64,000 nucleotides of DNA, taken from Mortierella alpina. Taxonomy: Eukaryota; Mortierellomycota; Mortierellomycetes; Mortierellales; Mortierellaceae. The notes under the pieces were generated by a model. That model did no database searches. It saw only the letters and a program-made list of their open reading frames with translations, and was not told the origin of the DNA. Position 1 is the first letter of the stretch. Each line of letters begins with the position of its first letter. The stretch lies in NCBI GenBank assembly GCA_029449245.1, contig JANATF010000006.1, positions 186,001 through 250,000 of the forward strand, given 5' to 3'. Positions 1-11,647 of the stretch are shown one piece after another. Both the position numbers and the translations under genes were made by a program.

Positions 1-2093
1 CCCAATTCACCCGCGTCTTCTTTCCCTTCAATCCATCTCCAGCGATGGCTCTCCCGCCATCTTCACCACTCGAGAAATTAACTGACCTGCATCAGGCACA
101 AAGGAGATGAGTTACTAACCCTCACGAGGGGCCGGATTCTCTGAGAATCTTCTCAAGTTGTGCCAATCCCGTGCTACACCTTGGTACATTGCAGAGGACA
201 CAGCAGATAGAGATACTGTTAATACCACAATGGCACTTGTAGAGATGTCTCCAGAGCAATGCTGTTTATGACCCGGATTGAGTAGAGGTCAATAGATTTG
301 TCAAGAGTAAGCTCTAGCGGGACACATTCAAAATTCAGCCTTCGCATTCAGCATACTTAGCTAGGGCTGAAGGTATGCGTTCAGAACGGCGCCGAAGACA
401 GAGGCGTGGTCATGAGTGAAACGCATCGTGGGTAAAGAGAGCAGGTCTAGCGTAGTTGAGAAGTCTTCAAGACTGCCGAAGACATGGATACAGTTGTTCT
501 GTAGGTGTTTGGAATTAGGATACGTTCATGATACTTCTCGGTCCGTGGCTCGCCCATAATCTCTACTGATATACTGCCAGGCTGTCCCGTCGATATATTG
601 CGTTGGGTATACCTCCATATGTACAGCCTGAGTCCCTTGGTGCATCTATTATTTTTCCTGCCGGTCGGTTATATCTTCTGAGGAAAGAGCAGGAGAGGTG
701 CAGGATGCGGTACATGTGCAGGTGGAGCGCTGTAGGGACCACATGGTGCGTTTTCCTTCTTATTTAGACTGAACGGGTCGCGGCAGTGCTGTTCCTTCAG
801 GCACTCCTCTAATCATTTTTTTCTCAAGGCAAAGTAGACGTGAAGTGGATGCGCGTAACGGGAGTGAGTAGGTGGATACTTGTGGAGGATGCGTGATAGA
901 GAGCGTGTGTGTGTGTGTGTGCGTGTGTGTGAGTGGGTAAGAGGAGAAGAGTGAATGAGTTTCCACAGACCCAATATTTTCAGATCGCAGCGTTTGGGCG
1001 AAGCTTCTTCTTGATGCTCACAAGCTCAAATGCACAACCAAGCAACCTAGCACGCACCCCTCTGACCGCAAAGCCAGCAGCTATCCCAAGAGTGTGTTTG
1101 GAAAGAAGGCAAAAGCGAGAGATTACACAATTGTCATTGCTTCGACTGGCAACTCACATTGGTCCAGTAGATTAGTGTCCTTCATTGCTGGACAGTATGT
1201 TCCAATTGTCACCATGAGACGACACGCGTAGCTTGCACCGAAATGCAAGATGACACATGTACTTCACAATGTAGGCGCGCGACTTGAGTAACGCGAAGGA
1301 ACGTCCTGAATTCGTAGGCAGCAAGAGCAAAACAAAAAGAGACAAAAGAACAGTCTGAGGAGCGAAAAGGAGCGTAATAACATATGCGGGTAGGGGTGAG
1401 AGGACAAGCACACGCAGCGCATGAGCAAGAGACAGAGTACGAGAACGTGTAAGGGTTTGTTGACAGAAAGAGCAACTGAAGGGTGCAAGCATAGCGGTGG
1501 ATAGGTTGATGGGGGACGTGCAAGAGCGTGGCAGGAAGCGAAGACAAACATTCACCAAGGACGCATGAGCCAAAAGAAATATGGGGGCTTGGCAGCGAGT
1601 TCTTCTCCACGAACCACGAGCTTAAGCTCCACGGCAGTGAAAGAGGACATGCCTCGAGATCATGTTACATTCGTTCGCACATATGGCATCGTCCACCCTG
1701 GGTCCTGATGCAATGACACTCACAACCAAGGCACTTTCTCTAGGATAGTCTTGACGTAAGTCAGGTAGCTGGCATAATACAACGCCTTATGGACTTACAC
1801 GCTGCGAGCTCAAAAAGATATTCCGATAGACAGTTGCACACTCGCCTGCGTCCAGTACCTTTGGACCGGCTCACAATGCGATGCCTCTCATCAGTTGACA
1901 ACTTTCCAATTGAGATTCCAGCATAATGCTCATACCCAAATATGTTTCAAGCACTGCCAGGTCGCAAAATTATTCTTCCACTGACTGCACAGTGCCTGAA
2001 AACCATCCAAGATCATCCCAGACTCTTTCTGGACCAAGTCTACGATGCCCCGGGCCCCGGGGCTCTAGGAACCGGGCGCAAAAGGGTAAAAAT
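1..2093. other. No recognisable gene (left-edge region)
   Basis: I looked for reading frames and splice-joined exons on both strands and found nothing that resembles a known protein. The open frames around 1170-1610 on the minus strand overlap in three frames and read as low-complexity Ser/Cys/Leu-rich sequence, which suggests chance. The only distinct structure is a GT dinucleotide tract near 903-934. A short frame near 45-110 reads as a 21-residue peptide starting MALPPSSP and could be a leftover of a gene outside the window, but this cannot be decided from what is here. Confidence 0.5.
903..934. repeat. (GT)n microsatellite
   Basis: An almost pure GT dinucleotide run of about 30 bp with one GC interruption. 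It makes an adjacent minus-strand frame appear to code a run of Thr-His, which is an artefact of the repeat. Confidence 0.85.
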
Positions 2094-2166
2094 TGCTCTC
2101 TGTGAGGATCGAACTCACGACCTTCAGATTATGAGACTGACGCTCTGCCGGCTGAGCTAAGAAAGC
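2094..2166 (-). tRNA. tRNA-Met(CAT), elongator type
   Basis: A 73-nt cloverleaf on the minus strand without an intron. The acceptor stem pairs GCTTTCT with AGAGAGC, followed by discriminator A. The D-arm GCTC/GAGC, the T-arm with TTCGATCC and the anticodon loop CTCATAA (anticodon CAT) are all present. The anticodon arm is identical to the yeast elongator tRNA-Met arm as I know it, including the U-U opposition at 31-39, so this is the elongator rather than the initiator form. It sits head-to-tail with a tRNA-Leu on the same strand, 99 bp away. Confidence 0.95.
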
Positions 2167-2265
2167 TTGAAGGACGTCCCCAACGGACGTCGGACCTCGG
2201 ATCTCCACCACGTCTTTTGATCTCCGGAACCTTAACGCAAGAATGTGCAAAAGAGCAAAAATGAA

Positions 2266-2348
2266 TGAAGAGAGTGGGATTTGAACCCACGCCTACGAAT
2301 AGACCGCGGCCTTAACGCGGCGCCTTAGACCAACTCGGCCATCTCTCC
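2266..2348 (-). tRNA. tRNA-Leu(AAG), copy 1
   Basis: An 83-nt class II tRNA on the minus strand, intronless. The acceptor stem GGAGAGA pairs with TCTCTTC (discriminator A), the anticodon stem CCGCG/CGCGG encloses the loop TTAAGGC (anticodon AAG), and there is an extended variable arm followed by a GGTTCAAATCC T-arm. The same sequence recurs at three other places in the window. The 3' flank holds a T run that would serve as a Pol III terminator, and the 5' flank carries the conserved GTGGCTTATTCATAT element. Confidence 0.95.
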
Positions 2349-2363
2349 ATATGAATAAGCCAC
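2349..2363 (-). promoter_or_regulatory. Conserved element immediately 5' of tRNA-Leu copy 1
   Basis: Positions -1 to -15 of the tRNA read GTGGCTTATTCATAT, identical to copies 2 and 4 and with one change in copy 3. Beyond it the flank keeps resembling copy 3 (CAATGATTCAT and a CCTCTCTAATTGAC block near 2390-2412). Conservation next to an internal-promoter gene suggests either an upstream Pol III element or recent duplication of the whole cassette. Confidence 0.55.
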
Positions 2364-2550
2364 GAAATTTAATATGTAATGAATCATTGGAATTATACTG
2401 TCAATTAGAGAGGGTTGGGCCAGTGAATTGACTATATAGCTTGGAATTAAAGATTATGTGGAGTGGAAGTAAGGTTTTTGGACCAGGGTCCGTCCAGACC
2501 ATGGAGTCCCTCAAGGCTTCAACTTATGTCGTTTTGTATGGTGCCTTTAA

Positions 2551-4812
2551 TTAGATACGACGGGCAATCCCAGACCAGACCTGGAAGCCTTCGCTAAAGA
2601 ACACTGCATAGGTAGTGATAACAGCGGCCATAGCGATCAGAAGTAGAATTGCCTCTCGAACTTGATTCACGACCACGGCGCGTGTTCGAGCCACCTCCCG
2701 CAGGATCTCCGCCTTGTGCTTCGCCATTCTTTCTTGTTCCTCCTCCTCCTCCTCCCCCTCCCCCTCTGCCGCTGGCCGCTGTGCGTGATGGAACCATTCT
2801 GGAACGATGAGATTCATGAATCCTGGATGGATTTCGATCAGAGTCCGTGCTGTCGGCATGGCTTCGCCGTCAATGTCAAAGACTCCTGGACGCTGATAGA
2901 TTCCGAGCTTCTGTGCTGATAAAGAGCTGACCGAGTCCGCGTCTACCGTCTCGTGGGTCGTGACATCGTCAGGCGTGCCTTCGACGCCCGGCACAACCAG
3001 GATCCCGCCGCATTCCGTGTACTGCATCAGCCCGCGCTCCACGAGTTTGCCATTCTTTTGGTCGAGCACAAATGGCAGTAGGATCCGCCAGAAGCGTGTC
3101 TCGCACGAGTACCAAAGTCGCATGATCCCATCGTTAAAGCGGATCGAGTTGCTGAAAAAGACATCCTCGCTCACACAGGGAAAGTTGATCGAAAGGAGCA
3201 TGCTGAAGAAAGGCATGTCGGGCAGCATCCTCCAAGGCTTGGGTGGTTCGTCGGAGACTCGATCGAGGAGAGACGCGTATTGTATCTTGGGCTGACTGCG
3301 GATACGATCTGGCGAGTCTGGAGGCGTAATGGTCGACACCTGCGTATGTCGGGGCGGTAGCACATAGACTTTTCCTGGATACCGCCGAAGTCGAATCATG
3401 CGAATAAAGCCAGCGATCTCAAATCGAAGTCCTCCCAACCAGCGATATCTATTAGAGAATGGAGTCAAGGTGCAGGACGTGTTAGTTTCTTTCCGTCCAT
3501 ATCGGTCAATGGTGTGGCTATCGTCCCTCGAATATTAGGATGCGTGCGAGAGACACACTTACTTGTCTGATTCAATATCCGCATCGGCCATCATGCCCCA
3601 ACTAAACAGAAGCATCGAATAGATCCTGGGGCGATCGCGCTGAGTCGCTGAAAAGATATCGAGTTTAGCTGTCCTTCCACGAATAGCCGCCAGCGTCGCC
3701 ACGAAGGTGTTTCTTGTACCTAAAAGTAACGCGAGAGGTGATTGCGTATACTATTAGCATGCCGTTCAACAGACACTACAACAGCGGTACATCTCTGTGG
3801 AAAATTCTACGCACCGAGCGACGTGGCAATAGCATTTCCCGATCCTGCAGGTACAAGGCCGATCGGAAGCCTCCTAGCGCGATCCCAGTCAGGCCGCGAT
3901 AAGAGGCCGTTGATGACTTCATGTAGGACACCATCTCCTGATACCACCAAAAGTGTGTCCACGTCCTCGAGATCGACTTTATAGGCGATATCGACCGCGT
4001 GCCTTCTGTATTCAGTGTCTGTGATAGGGTGATGTCGAAGAGAGATCAATCAGCGAGTCAAGTCGCGGTAGGGTAGTGCTTCTGCAGACCAACAACTGCC
4101 TCCTGGTTCATTCGTACGTACACTGCTCCTTCACAATTAACCCAGAATGCTTTAGCATTGGCTTGACTACTGTGTCGCTGATGGTCTTTGCTATGCCGAT
4201 ACCCCCGCAAGGATTGACCAAGAGCAGTGCTCGCCTAGGCTTGGGGAAGACTATGCCATGTTGGAAAGCAAAGTCAGCCAAGGCTTCTCACTCCTTATGC
4301 GACGACAAGGGGGACAAGTGCCGCAGGATTCATTTACCTTCGAGTTGCTCTGCCATCTCTAGGAAGCGACGGACGTCTGCCCGCTGCTCAAATAAAAAGT
4401 GCACGGTTGCCCTCTTTGCTCCAGACGTCAGTTTCAAGTCTGCGGAAGTGAATTCCACAAAGTGAATCGAGACTTGAAGATCCCGGACCGAGTTCTGAAC
4501 GAGCTCATCCAGATCCTGGGTCTCCACTGTACGTCTCGCCAGAGTAGGTGCCTCATGTCCGTAGATGCAACAATAGGGGACTGGAACAAGTCAAAAGAGG
4601 GTTTGAAGTGAATATCGCAGCATTTTTTCAAAAAAAAAAAGTTGGCTCGCAATGGAGAAGGAGGGTTTACCTCGAGTCCTGTCCGATTGAGTTCCTCGAG
4701 CAGACCAGGATAGCTCATGAGGGGTCAGTCTTAGGGTGCCGTGGGATGGGCTTGGTCCAGGTGCGAATGAAGCACTGCATGCAAACTCGGTACATGGCTG
4801 AGCTTCGGACAT
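2551..4812 (-). CDS. Sphingosine (long-chain base) kinase with C-terminal membrane helix
   Basis: Phosphorylates sphingoid bases to their 1-phosphates. Six exons on the minus strand: 4671-4812, 4338-4526, 4122-4250, 3815-4018, 3563-3719, 2551-3448; phases agree and give 572 residues. The start at 4812 is the first ATG in frame with a GTLRLTPHELSW segment typical of the family N-terminus. The DAGK catalytic domain shows RRALLLVNPCGG (about 113-124), the ATP-binding SGDGVLHEVINGL (about 180-192) and GLVPAGSGNAIATSLG. The C-terminal lobe carries DIESDKYRWLGGLRF, a sphingosine-kinase hallmark. After the catalytic lobe comes an acidic Glu-rich stretch and a 19-residue hydrophobic helix (about 540-558) followed by only 14 residues, which resembles a tail anchor and is unusual for soluble sphingosine kinases. 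Family assignment is firm; the membrane anchor is inference. Confidence 0.9.
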
Positions 4813-5334
4813 GCTGTGGCAGTCCAGTGTCTGGCGTGTAGGGTTTCGCAATGTGGGTTTCTTCAGAGTAGAGCAGTGCAGTAGGATTTCCCCAGTAGCA
4901 GGCAGGAGTTGGAGAGGAGGGGTAGAACGGTGAAGCGCAAGCCTTGGGAGGGGAGTGGGCGAGATGAATGAGAGTCGCGGATGTGGAGTGGAGAGAAAAG
5001 AGGCGAGACGGGGGGCAGAGGGGGAAAGACACGCGGCTAAAAAAAGGGCAGCGCAGTGGCCACTCGGCCAATCAATACGCGAGTGAACTCGCCTGCGCAC
5101 ATCCATCTCTTTTGGCTGTGGGATACGGCACTTCAGGCACATGAATGCTGTTGGTAGGACAGCATTTCGCATTTGTGATCATTCTGCCGTACTGGCTCTG
5201 ATCCACCGCCGGCATCATGTAAAAGAGAGAGAGCCTTACACGTTGTCAACAATCCCGTTCAGCGCAGTGTGGACCTCTCAGTTCTATTCTTCTAGCAGGC
5301 GACATGTGCGTGGATGGTATAGCTCTGCCCGCCT

Positions 5335-7271
5335 CTATGAAGAGCTCACGCCCTTCATAAACCGCTCTACAATCTGGTGAGCAGCGGCTCCGGACATGAC
5401 TTCATTCTTCAGCACCTTGTCCTCTAGTTCAATCGACATGGCTCGGACTTGATCATCCTCATGCAGTCTACATATTGTACAAAGGTGCGCGCCTTGTTAG
5501 TATCAGTATCTGCACTGAAGGTCAAACGTGCCTTACTTCACACCATCACTAGTGGCACTTACAAATCCATGAGTTCGGAGGAGACCTGTCTCCACATTAG
5601 AATCTTTCGCTGCTGCCCGCGCTTCCTCTGCAGTTCACCCGATGACTAAAGTGGAAAATGTAACTGGGTTAGCAAGTTCACAAGGTCAAACAAAGTCAAC
5701 GAGACTTGAACTCAAAAGCGCATTCCAATACCTCCATGATGTGAAAGTACTCCTTCATAGTGTTCCAAGCCTGCTCAATGCCACCCTCTGGCCCTCCCAT
5801 AGATGAAACTCGGATGACCCTAGCCTTCCAGAACGAGGTGATGGCTTTGACGAATTTGAGTGCGCTGGTGTACTCGATCTGGGCGTAGCGCGCAGAGTCC
5901 ACGAGTGCTCCATCCGACTTGTTGACAATCACCAGATCCGAGAGTTCCATGATACCCTTTTTCATGCCCTGAAGCTCGTCTCCACCTGCTGGTGGTACAA
6001 GGAGCACAAACATATCCACAATATCCGCCACCATAGTCTCTGACTGACCAACGCCGACAGTCTCGACGAGGCAGATATCATATCCAGCTGCCTCGCACAA
6101 TGTAATCGCCTCCGTTGTGTTTCTGGCGACTCCTCCTAATGTGCCTCGACTTGGCGATGGGCGGACATACGCCATGGTGTTACGCGAAAGCTCTGTCATC
6201 CTGGTTTTGTCTCCTAGAATAGATCCACCAGTCCTTGATGATGATGGGTCTACGGCCTACAAATGCCATGTCCATGGTAGAAGTCAATGTTTGAATCTTT
6301 GTGTGCTTGCAGCATCGCTATTCGTGCGTCTCGCAAATGTGGAAATCTCAATAGGATCCTACCAAAACCGAGACTCTATGCCCTTTTGACACAAGGTACA
6401 TGCCGAACGCCTCGATGAAGGTGGATTTGCCCACCCCTGGAGGACCAGACAGCCCAATCCTGAAGCTCCTACCAAGTCGTAATACCGGCTCTCGCTGATC
6501 CGTGGAGGCTGACGTTGCCTTGGATGCCACTGTGTTGGAGGAGGTCGAGTTCATGGTGTGATTTGTCCCCGATGCTGGCTTATCATCGAGTGAAGGTGCT
6601 GCGTTGGCTAGAGTCGTGCTCTGGTAGGATGCTAGGGTGGACTCCCGTTCAAGAATCTTGGACAGAAGCTGCTGAGCCTGGACGCGATGCCTTGAGTTCG
6701 TAGATTCAACTGGGCGTGCAAGGTTAGTGTTTCTTGCGCTGAGCCAACTCATCCCCCGATGAGCCTGTTGCCACAGCACCGTGGGAGAATCGGGTCACTT
6801 TGTCTTCAGGTCACGACTGTCTTCCCCCAACACTCTATTGTGAGTAAGAGCGAAATTGGTAAGGAACCTACCAAGAGTGATAGCCCTTGCCAGGGCATAG
6901 CGATCGCCCTGAACCAAGCCCGCCAGCAGTCCTTCGACAGAGTCATCGCGTCTAACGACCGTTTCTAATTCCTCGGTCATATACTGATGCGAGCTTGTGA
7001 ACCACCGTCGACCCATGGCGACCTGCCGCGTGCCTAATTCCGGAAATACAGAAGCGAGCCAAGATCAGCCAGATGAAGGTGGATGCGTGTGCCCGCATTC
7101 GCGCGTAGGGCGGTGATTGGAAGCAGAGGATGTTGGAGACGCACCCGAGGGCAAGATGGCGGCTGCGTGTCGAGCATGAGTCGCTTCCCTACGACCGCTC
7201 GGCGAGACCAGCCGACTACCCCTGGCGAGCATAAAGCCTGCTCTGACGGCAGTGGTCAGCGTCATGGGCAT
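5335..7271 (-). CDS. MMAA: Methylmalonic aciduria type A (MMAA/MeaB) GTPase, mitochondrial
   Basis: G3E-family GTPase that chaperones adenosylcobalamin loading and protects methylmalonyl-CoA mutase in the mitochondrial matrix. Exons: 7145-7271, 6872-7033, 6363-6709, 5732-6256, 5563-5645, 5335-5467; 458 residues. Visible motifs are the P-loop GPPGVGKS (about 185), [27 protein letters not shown] (about 277) and NKSDG (about 324), and the C-terminal [12 protein letters not shown] helix. The first exon is inferred: it encodes an Arg/Ser/Ala-rich, acid-free N-terminus like a mitochondrial presequence, and its phase-1 donor joins cleanly to the acceptor at 7034. Without it, translation would start at 7016. 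A Ser/Thr-rich insert of about 45 residues replaces the short linker before the P-loop. Transcribed divergently from the CNH-domain gene. Confidence 0.9.
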
Positions 7272-8198
7272 GCGGGGTGTGTAATGTTGCTGTTGATGGA
7301 GGGGGAGGCAGTGCTCGATGGGTGTGAGAGCGCTAGGGATGGGCGGTGAGGATGAAGGGCAACAGCGGAGCGGGAGCAGACAGACAGCGGAGACAGAGAG
7401 TCAAAAATGCAAAAGTGTGTCTGTCTGACTGTCTGTCTGTCAGCAACAGAGGGGATTATTTATGGCCTGAGCCATGTGGAGGGTGGGTGAGTGGTCCCTT
7501 GGACACAGTCAGATCTGGGCAGAGGCGGGGAGAATGCAGGCGATGCTGTGGTGCAACAGTGCCTGTCCTTGTGAGGGTCGTCGTGAGGGCCGATGGTGTC
7601 CCCGTCGCTGCGCGCTACACGCCTCGCGTGTGTGTGTGTCCACGGCCGACCCAGGGTCGCGTCCAGGCCGCAGTGTGCCTCAAGAGCCACCGGGGCCAGA
7701 TCCAGAGCCAGATCCAGAGCCAGATCCAGAGCTAGGGCCAGATCCAGCGTCATGCGCCACAGCCCCTCTGGGACGAAGAAGCTCCTGTGGTCCGCACAAG
7801 TGTCTTTGACCCTCGTTTTCGTTTTATGAGGTCTCGCCTCTCTTTTGACTCTCTCTTCCTCTTCCTCGTCCCATTCATGCCCTCTGCTCCCCACTGTTCG
7901 AATCCTCCATCCATTCCCATCCACTGCCCCATCCACTGCCTCCACTGCCTCGATTGTGCCCCGGTCTGCACTCGCTCCTGGTCACCATCCCCACCCTTTG
8001 CTCTCAGCCCTGCCACCTTCCTGTGTTCGTGACACGACGCCCTTGTCGCCTGGGCGCATTCTTCTCGTCTTCGGACACCTCTTGCCGTGGCATCGCATTC
8101 CTTCCGTCTCCGCTCTCCTTCTTTTTTATTAGCCGTGGCCTCCCTTTTCTGCTTGCGCTTGTCCTCGTTTGCAGCTCTGCTTCTCCGCTCCTTGTCCC
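7272..8198. promoter_or_regulatory. Divergent promoter region between MMAA and the CNH-domain gene
   Basis: This stretch of about 930 bp between two start codons has no convincing gene. It includes a GTCT-rich run near 7410-7442, a 12-bp tandem repeat (7694-7747) and long CT-rich tracts (7830-8190) leading into the plus-strand start, the same pattern seen before other starts in the window. Minus-strand frames here translate the repeats into Leu-Asp-Leu-Ala runs and are probably not coding. Confidence 0.5.
7694..7747. repeat. 12-bp tandem repeat (AGCCAGATCCAG)
   Basis: About four and a half copies of a 12-bp unit with minor variation in the fourth copy. It lies in the divergent promoter between two genes and stays in register, so it appears as an Asp-Leu-Ala-Leu repeat on the minus strand. 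Confidence 0.8.
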
Positions 8199-11100
8199 AT
8201 GTCAGCCAATGCGCTCCTGGGCGCGCGGCTTCCTCATCCAGCCCAGCAGGCCAATGCGTCTCAGGACAGCGCCCCCATGCCCCTGGTCTCTGTCTCGAGC
8301 CCCAGCTCCAACGCAAGACATCCTGAACCTTCTTGCTCAGCATCTGAGTACCTGCCTTCGGTGACCACAGCCTCAGCCATGCCCCTGCCTAGTGACCGAT
8401 CCTCAGCCTTCATCGAAAACTTGATGCGTGCTGCTAGCGGCAGCGCTGGCCTGCAGGACAATGGGAACGCCTATCATCGCCACCATCAGCAGCAGAGCCA
8501 GCAGAACCAGCAGCAGCACCAACAAATGAGCTCATCCAGCTCCTCCAACTCTATATCGTCTCTTTTGAAAGAGAGCCAGCCTTTGCCAATGCTCCCGCCG
8601 CGTTCAGACCTGCAAGGACATGCTAATGGCGCGCCCCGGCTTTCGGTCGAAAGTCTAGACAGAGACTCGGCCTCCGTGTTGCAGTCCTCGGTAAGAGAGT
8701 CGCAGACTGTTTTCCCCGCCTTGTCCCCGCCGCCACCGTTTTGCCTTTTGGGCTGCTGCGTCGTCTCGTCATGACAGGCGTATCACTTCCTGTTTGCTCA
8801 TGGACTCTATTTGCCCTGTTCTATTCCTGTCACTTTTTCTTGTCCCCGTAGGACAAACCGCTGCCGCCTCACCCCCAGGGCGCAATTCTTCAAGGCTCCA
8901 ACAACCACACTCCATCGTCGCAGGAACACCTCGGCGCTCCTAGCCACCCAGTGCTGCTGCACACTCCCATCCCGTACCCCCGCCAGCGCGGCCGCTCATC
9001 CTCCTCAGCATCCGTACCTTATCCCGCAGAGCATGAGACCGCTCCCTCGCGACTGTCGCTGGACCATCCGCCCCCCTACTCAAAGACTGCAGGGGATCGG
9101 GGCTCAACCTTGATTGCAGCTGCACCCCCGACGGAAGAGCATCTCTTTCAGATCCAGGAACTAACGCAACCGGTCGCCGGAATACCACTTCCGACAAACC
9201 AGCACTATCATTATGTGTGCGCCAATCCAATGCACGATCAGCAGTATCTCCTCGTCGGCTCTGGCAACGCCCTCCACTCCATCGACCTAACACTGCCCGC
9301 GGACAAGCAGTCAATCAAAACACATATCCAAGGCACCGCCTTCAAAGAGATTCATTGTCTGGAGGATATTGGCTTGGTGGTTGTGATTGCAGGACGAAAC
9401 TCGCGTGTGCGGTGTTACGACTATGATGCCATCAAGCGACTGGTGTCCTACGGCCATTCAAAGGAGGGCCGAGGAAGAATTGTCGGCGAGGGCAAATTGG
9501 GTGCCATGAAGAACATGATCCAGCTGCGTGTAGAGACGGTGCTTTCGAGGGATGACAATCAAGCACCAGATGCCTCCAACTCCAGTCCTCAGGGGCAGTC
9601 AAGAGCCAGCCGTCTCTTTAAAGCATCATCGCCCTCCACAACCCCACAACCTCAGCAGGCGAGCCGTCACCAGCACTCCCACAGTGTCGACCGATCCCTA
9701 CTGTCACCTCCCGCTCGCTCAAACAGTCCTTCTGGTGCAGACGTAGATGGCGTAAGCAAAGGCGAATGTAACGCAGATGCAGCGACAACATCGACAGCGA
9801 ATAAGAAGACCAAACAAAGGCCTATCAGCTTTGGAGGTTTGGCTTCTTTGGCCCAGGAGCATGTTATGAAGGCAAAAGGTCAACCACACACACAGGTCAA
9901 CACTGTTGGTCAGTCGCCCCTGGCCTCGTCCTCGACACCGACCTCACCAAGTACGGGCAATACTTCGACAAAATCAAAGCGATTGACCCAGATGGCGACC
10001 TATCTCAGCCAAGCAGCGGTCAACTCCAACATGGCGGCCCATATGGCCTATAGTCAGGATGCCCCGTCTGAGGAAGCGGTGTCATGGGCAAACGACTTCA
10101 CAAAACTGAGGCAAACCAAGGATGTGCTAGGACTGGATTTTCATTATACCATCTCGACCGTCTTTATGACCATGTTATCCAAGACGGGCATAGAAATCTA
10201 CTCCAGGCCAAGATCAGCGCGTGGACGGCAAGCAGCCCCTTGGTCGGCAGTCAAGACGGGCCAAAGCAACCCCAGCGTCAGTTCCATGGGCGGTATGGCA
10301 GCTTCATCTTCCAATGGCAACCTCACTTCAGGTCTCAACGCCCTCCCGCACCGCGACAACAACAGTGGCCACGAATGGAAGCCGTACAAGCAGTTCTATC
10401 ACCCTGAAGCGCCAAGCTTTATGACGGTTGTCAAGGGGCCTCAGGAGGTGACGGACATCATTCTAGGAAAGGGACCGCGGGCGTGCGTGATCAACGTCGA
10501 GGACATGTCCGTGACTGACCTTCACCGCCAAGAAACCAGCAGCGTGCTTCATGGAATCAGCAGGAAATTGGGCTTTAGGAACAGCTCTTTGTGGCACTCC
10601 TTTGAGAAAATCCCATTCGATGTGCCACCTCACATTCTCTACCCAGCCGCCGCAGAGGCTCTGTACGGTTACCGTGATGATAAGGGACAGTATGCCACCT
10701 ATGTCTCGGAGCAGTCTCGTAATCAGTACCCAGGACGTCAGGACGCCTTGTCAATTTATGGAAGTCCCTCGCTGTCACTATCGACTGGCGGTCGTCGTTC
10801 AAGGGATGACATTCTTCAGAGACCGTCGGATCAGCAGACGATGCATCAACAAGAGCTGGACGAGCAGGATGAGGCCGAAGCCCATGCTCTTGCTATAAAA
10901 CTGCAGCAGGTTCAACTTCAAGGATCCGGCGCTGCTCATTCACAAGGCGGGTCATCCGGGGACTCGGCCTCTTCCTCATCGTCCTCCTCCTCCTCCTCTT
11001 CACCCACGCCCGCCAACCAGACATTGCACCATCCAAGCACTCACCGGAAAGCAGCCAAGACGCGTATGGTGACCTCGGACGAGGTTCTGAACAAAGCCCT

Positions 11101-11647
11101 GACACAAAGGACAAAGGGGCAGCTCTTTTTGGCCACTTATGGGTCTCAGTCGCGGATTGTGGATCTGCACGGCAAACCACAGTCGCGGATCGTCCTCGAC
11201 TGGGATTCGTTTCCGCCACAAAAGGTCGAGTTTCTCAAGACCGATCAAGACATCTATGTAGTCGGGTTTGAGAAAACGTCCATTGTGATCTTTTCGCTCA
11301 CGAGAGCCAAGAAGATCAAGGAGATCCTGAAGAGGGATCTTGTGGATGCTGCCACAGCCATAGGAGCTAACGCTTCAGGGGCGACCGGGAACAGCAACTC
11401 CACAACGGGCGGAAATCATCAGGGGTCAATGCCTTCCCATTCGACCAATCTCTCGGCCAGCGGTCTTGGCAATGCCATCGCAGCCGGTTCTTTGGCGATC
11501 AAGTTCCTGGGCAGGGACTGTGTGGCCGACGACTCTTTGGGGATCTTTTTCAGCTACTTTCACCCGAGGAAAGGCCTTTCGATCTGCAAGCTTGGCATTG
11601 TGCCTGTAGCCCGAGATGAACTTGAACTGGTTGGTTATTATCCTTAA
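8199..11647 (+). CDS. CNH (citron homology)-domain protein, large, low-complexity insertions
   Basis: Two exons, 8199-8690 and 8852-11647, joined in phase 0; 1095 residues. The start at 8199 is the first ATG of the open frame after a CT-rich leader. The N-terminal 250 residues are disordered and rich in Ser, Pro, Gln and His. From about 258 to the C-terminus the protein looks like a CNH/beta-propeller domain: HYVCANPMHDQQYLLVGS, a short strand reading FKEIHCLEDIGLVVVIAG, later QDIYVVGFEKTSIVIFSL, and a closing strand pair before the stop. The propeller is interrupted by several Ser/Thr/Gln-rich inserts. In fungi CNH domains occur in Rho-GEFs and kinases and bind small GTPases; here no kinase or GEF domain is present. 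No catalytic function can be assigned. Confidence 0.75.

Noticed and set aside
1172-1610. Three overlapping minus-strand frames of 95-133 codons
   Set aside because: They overlap in all three frames, are low-complexity and Cys/Ser-rich, and have no conserved motif or splice support.
7460-8343. Long minus-strand frames across the MMAA/CNH intergenic region
   Set aside because: Their apparent Leu-Asp and Glu/Lys/Arg repeats come from the 12-bp tandem repeat and CT tracts; two frames overlap the CNH first exon in antisense.
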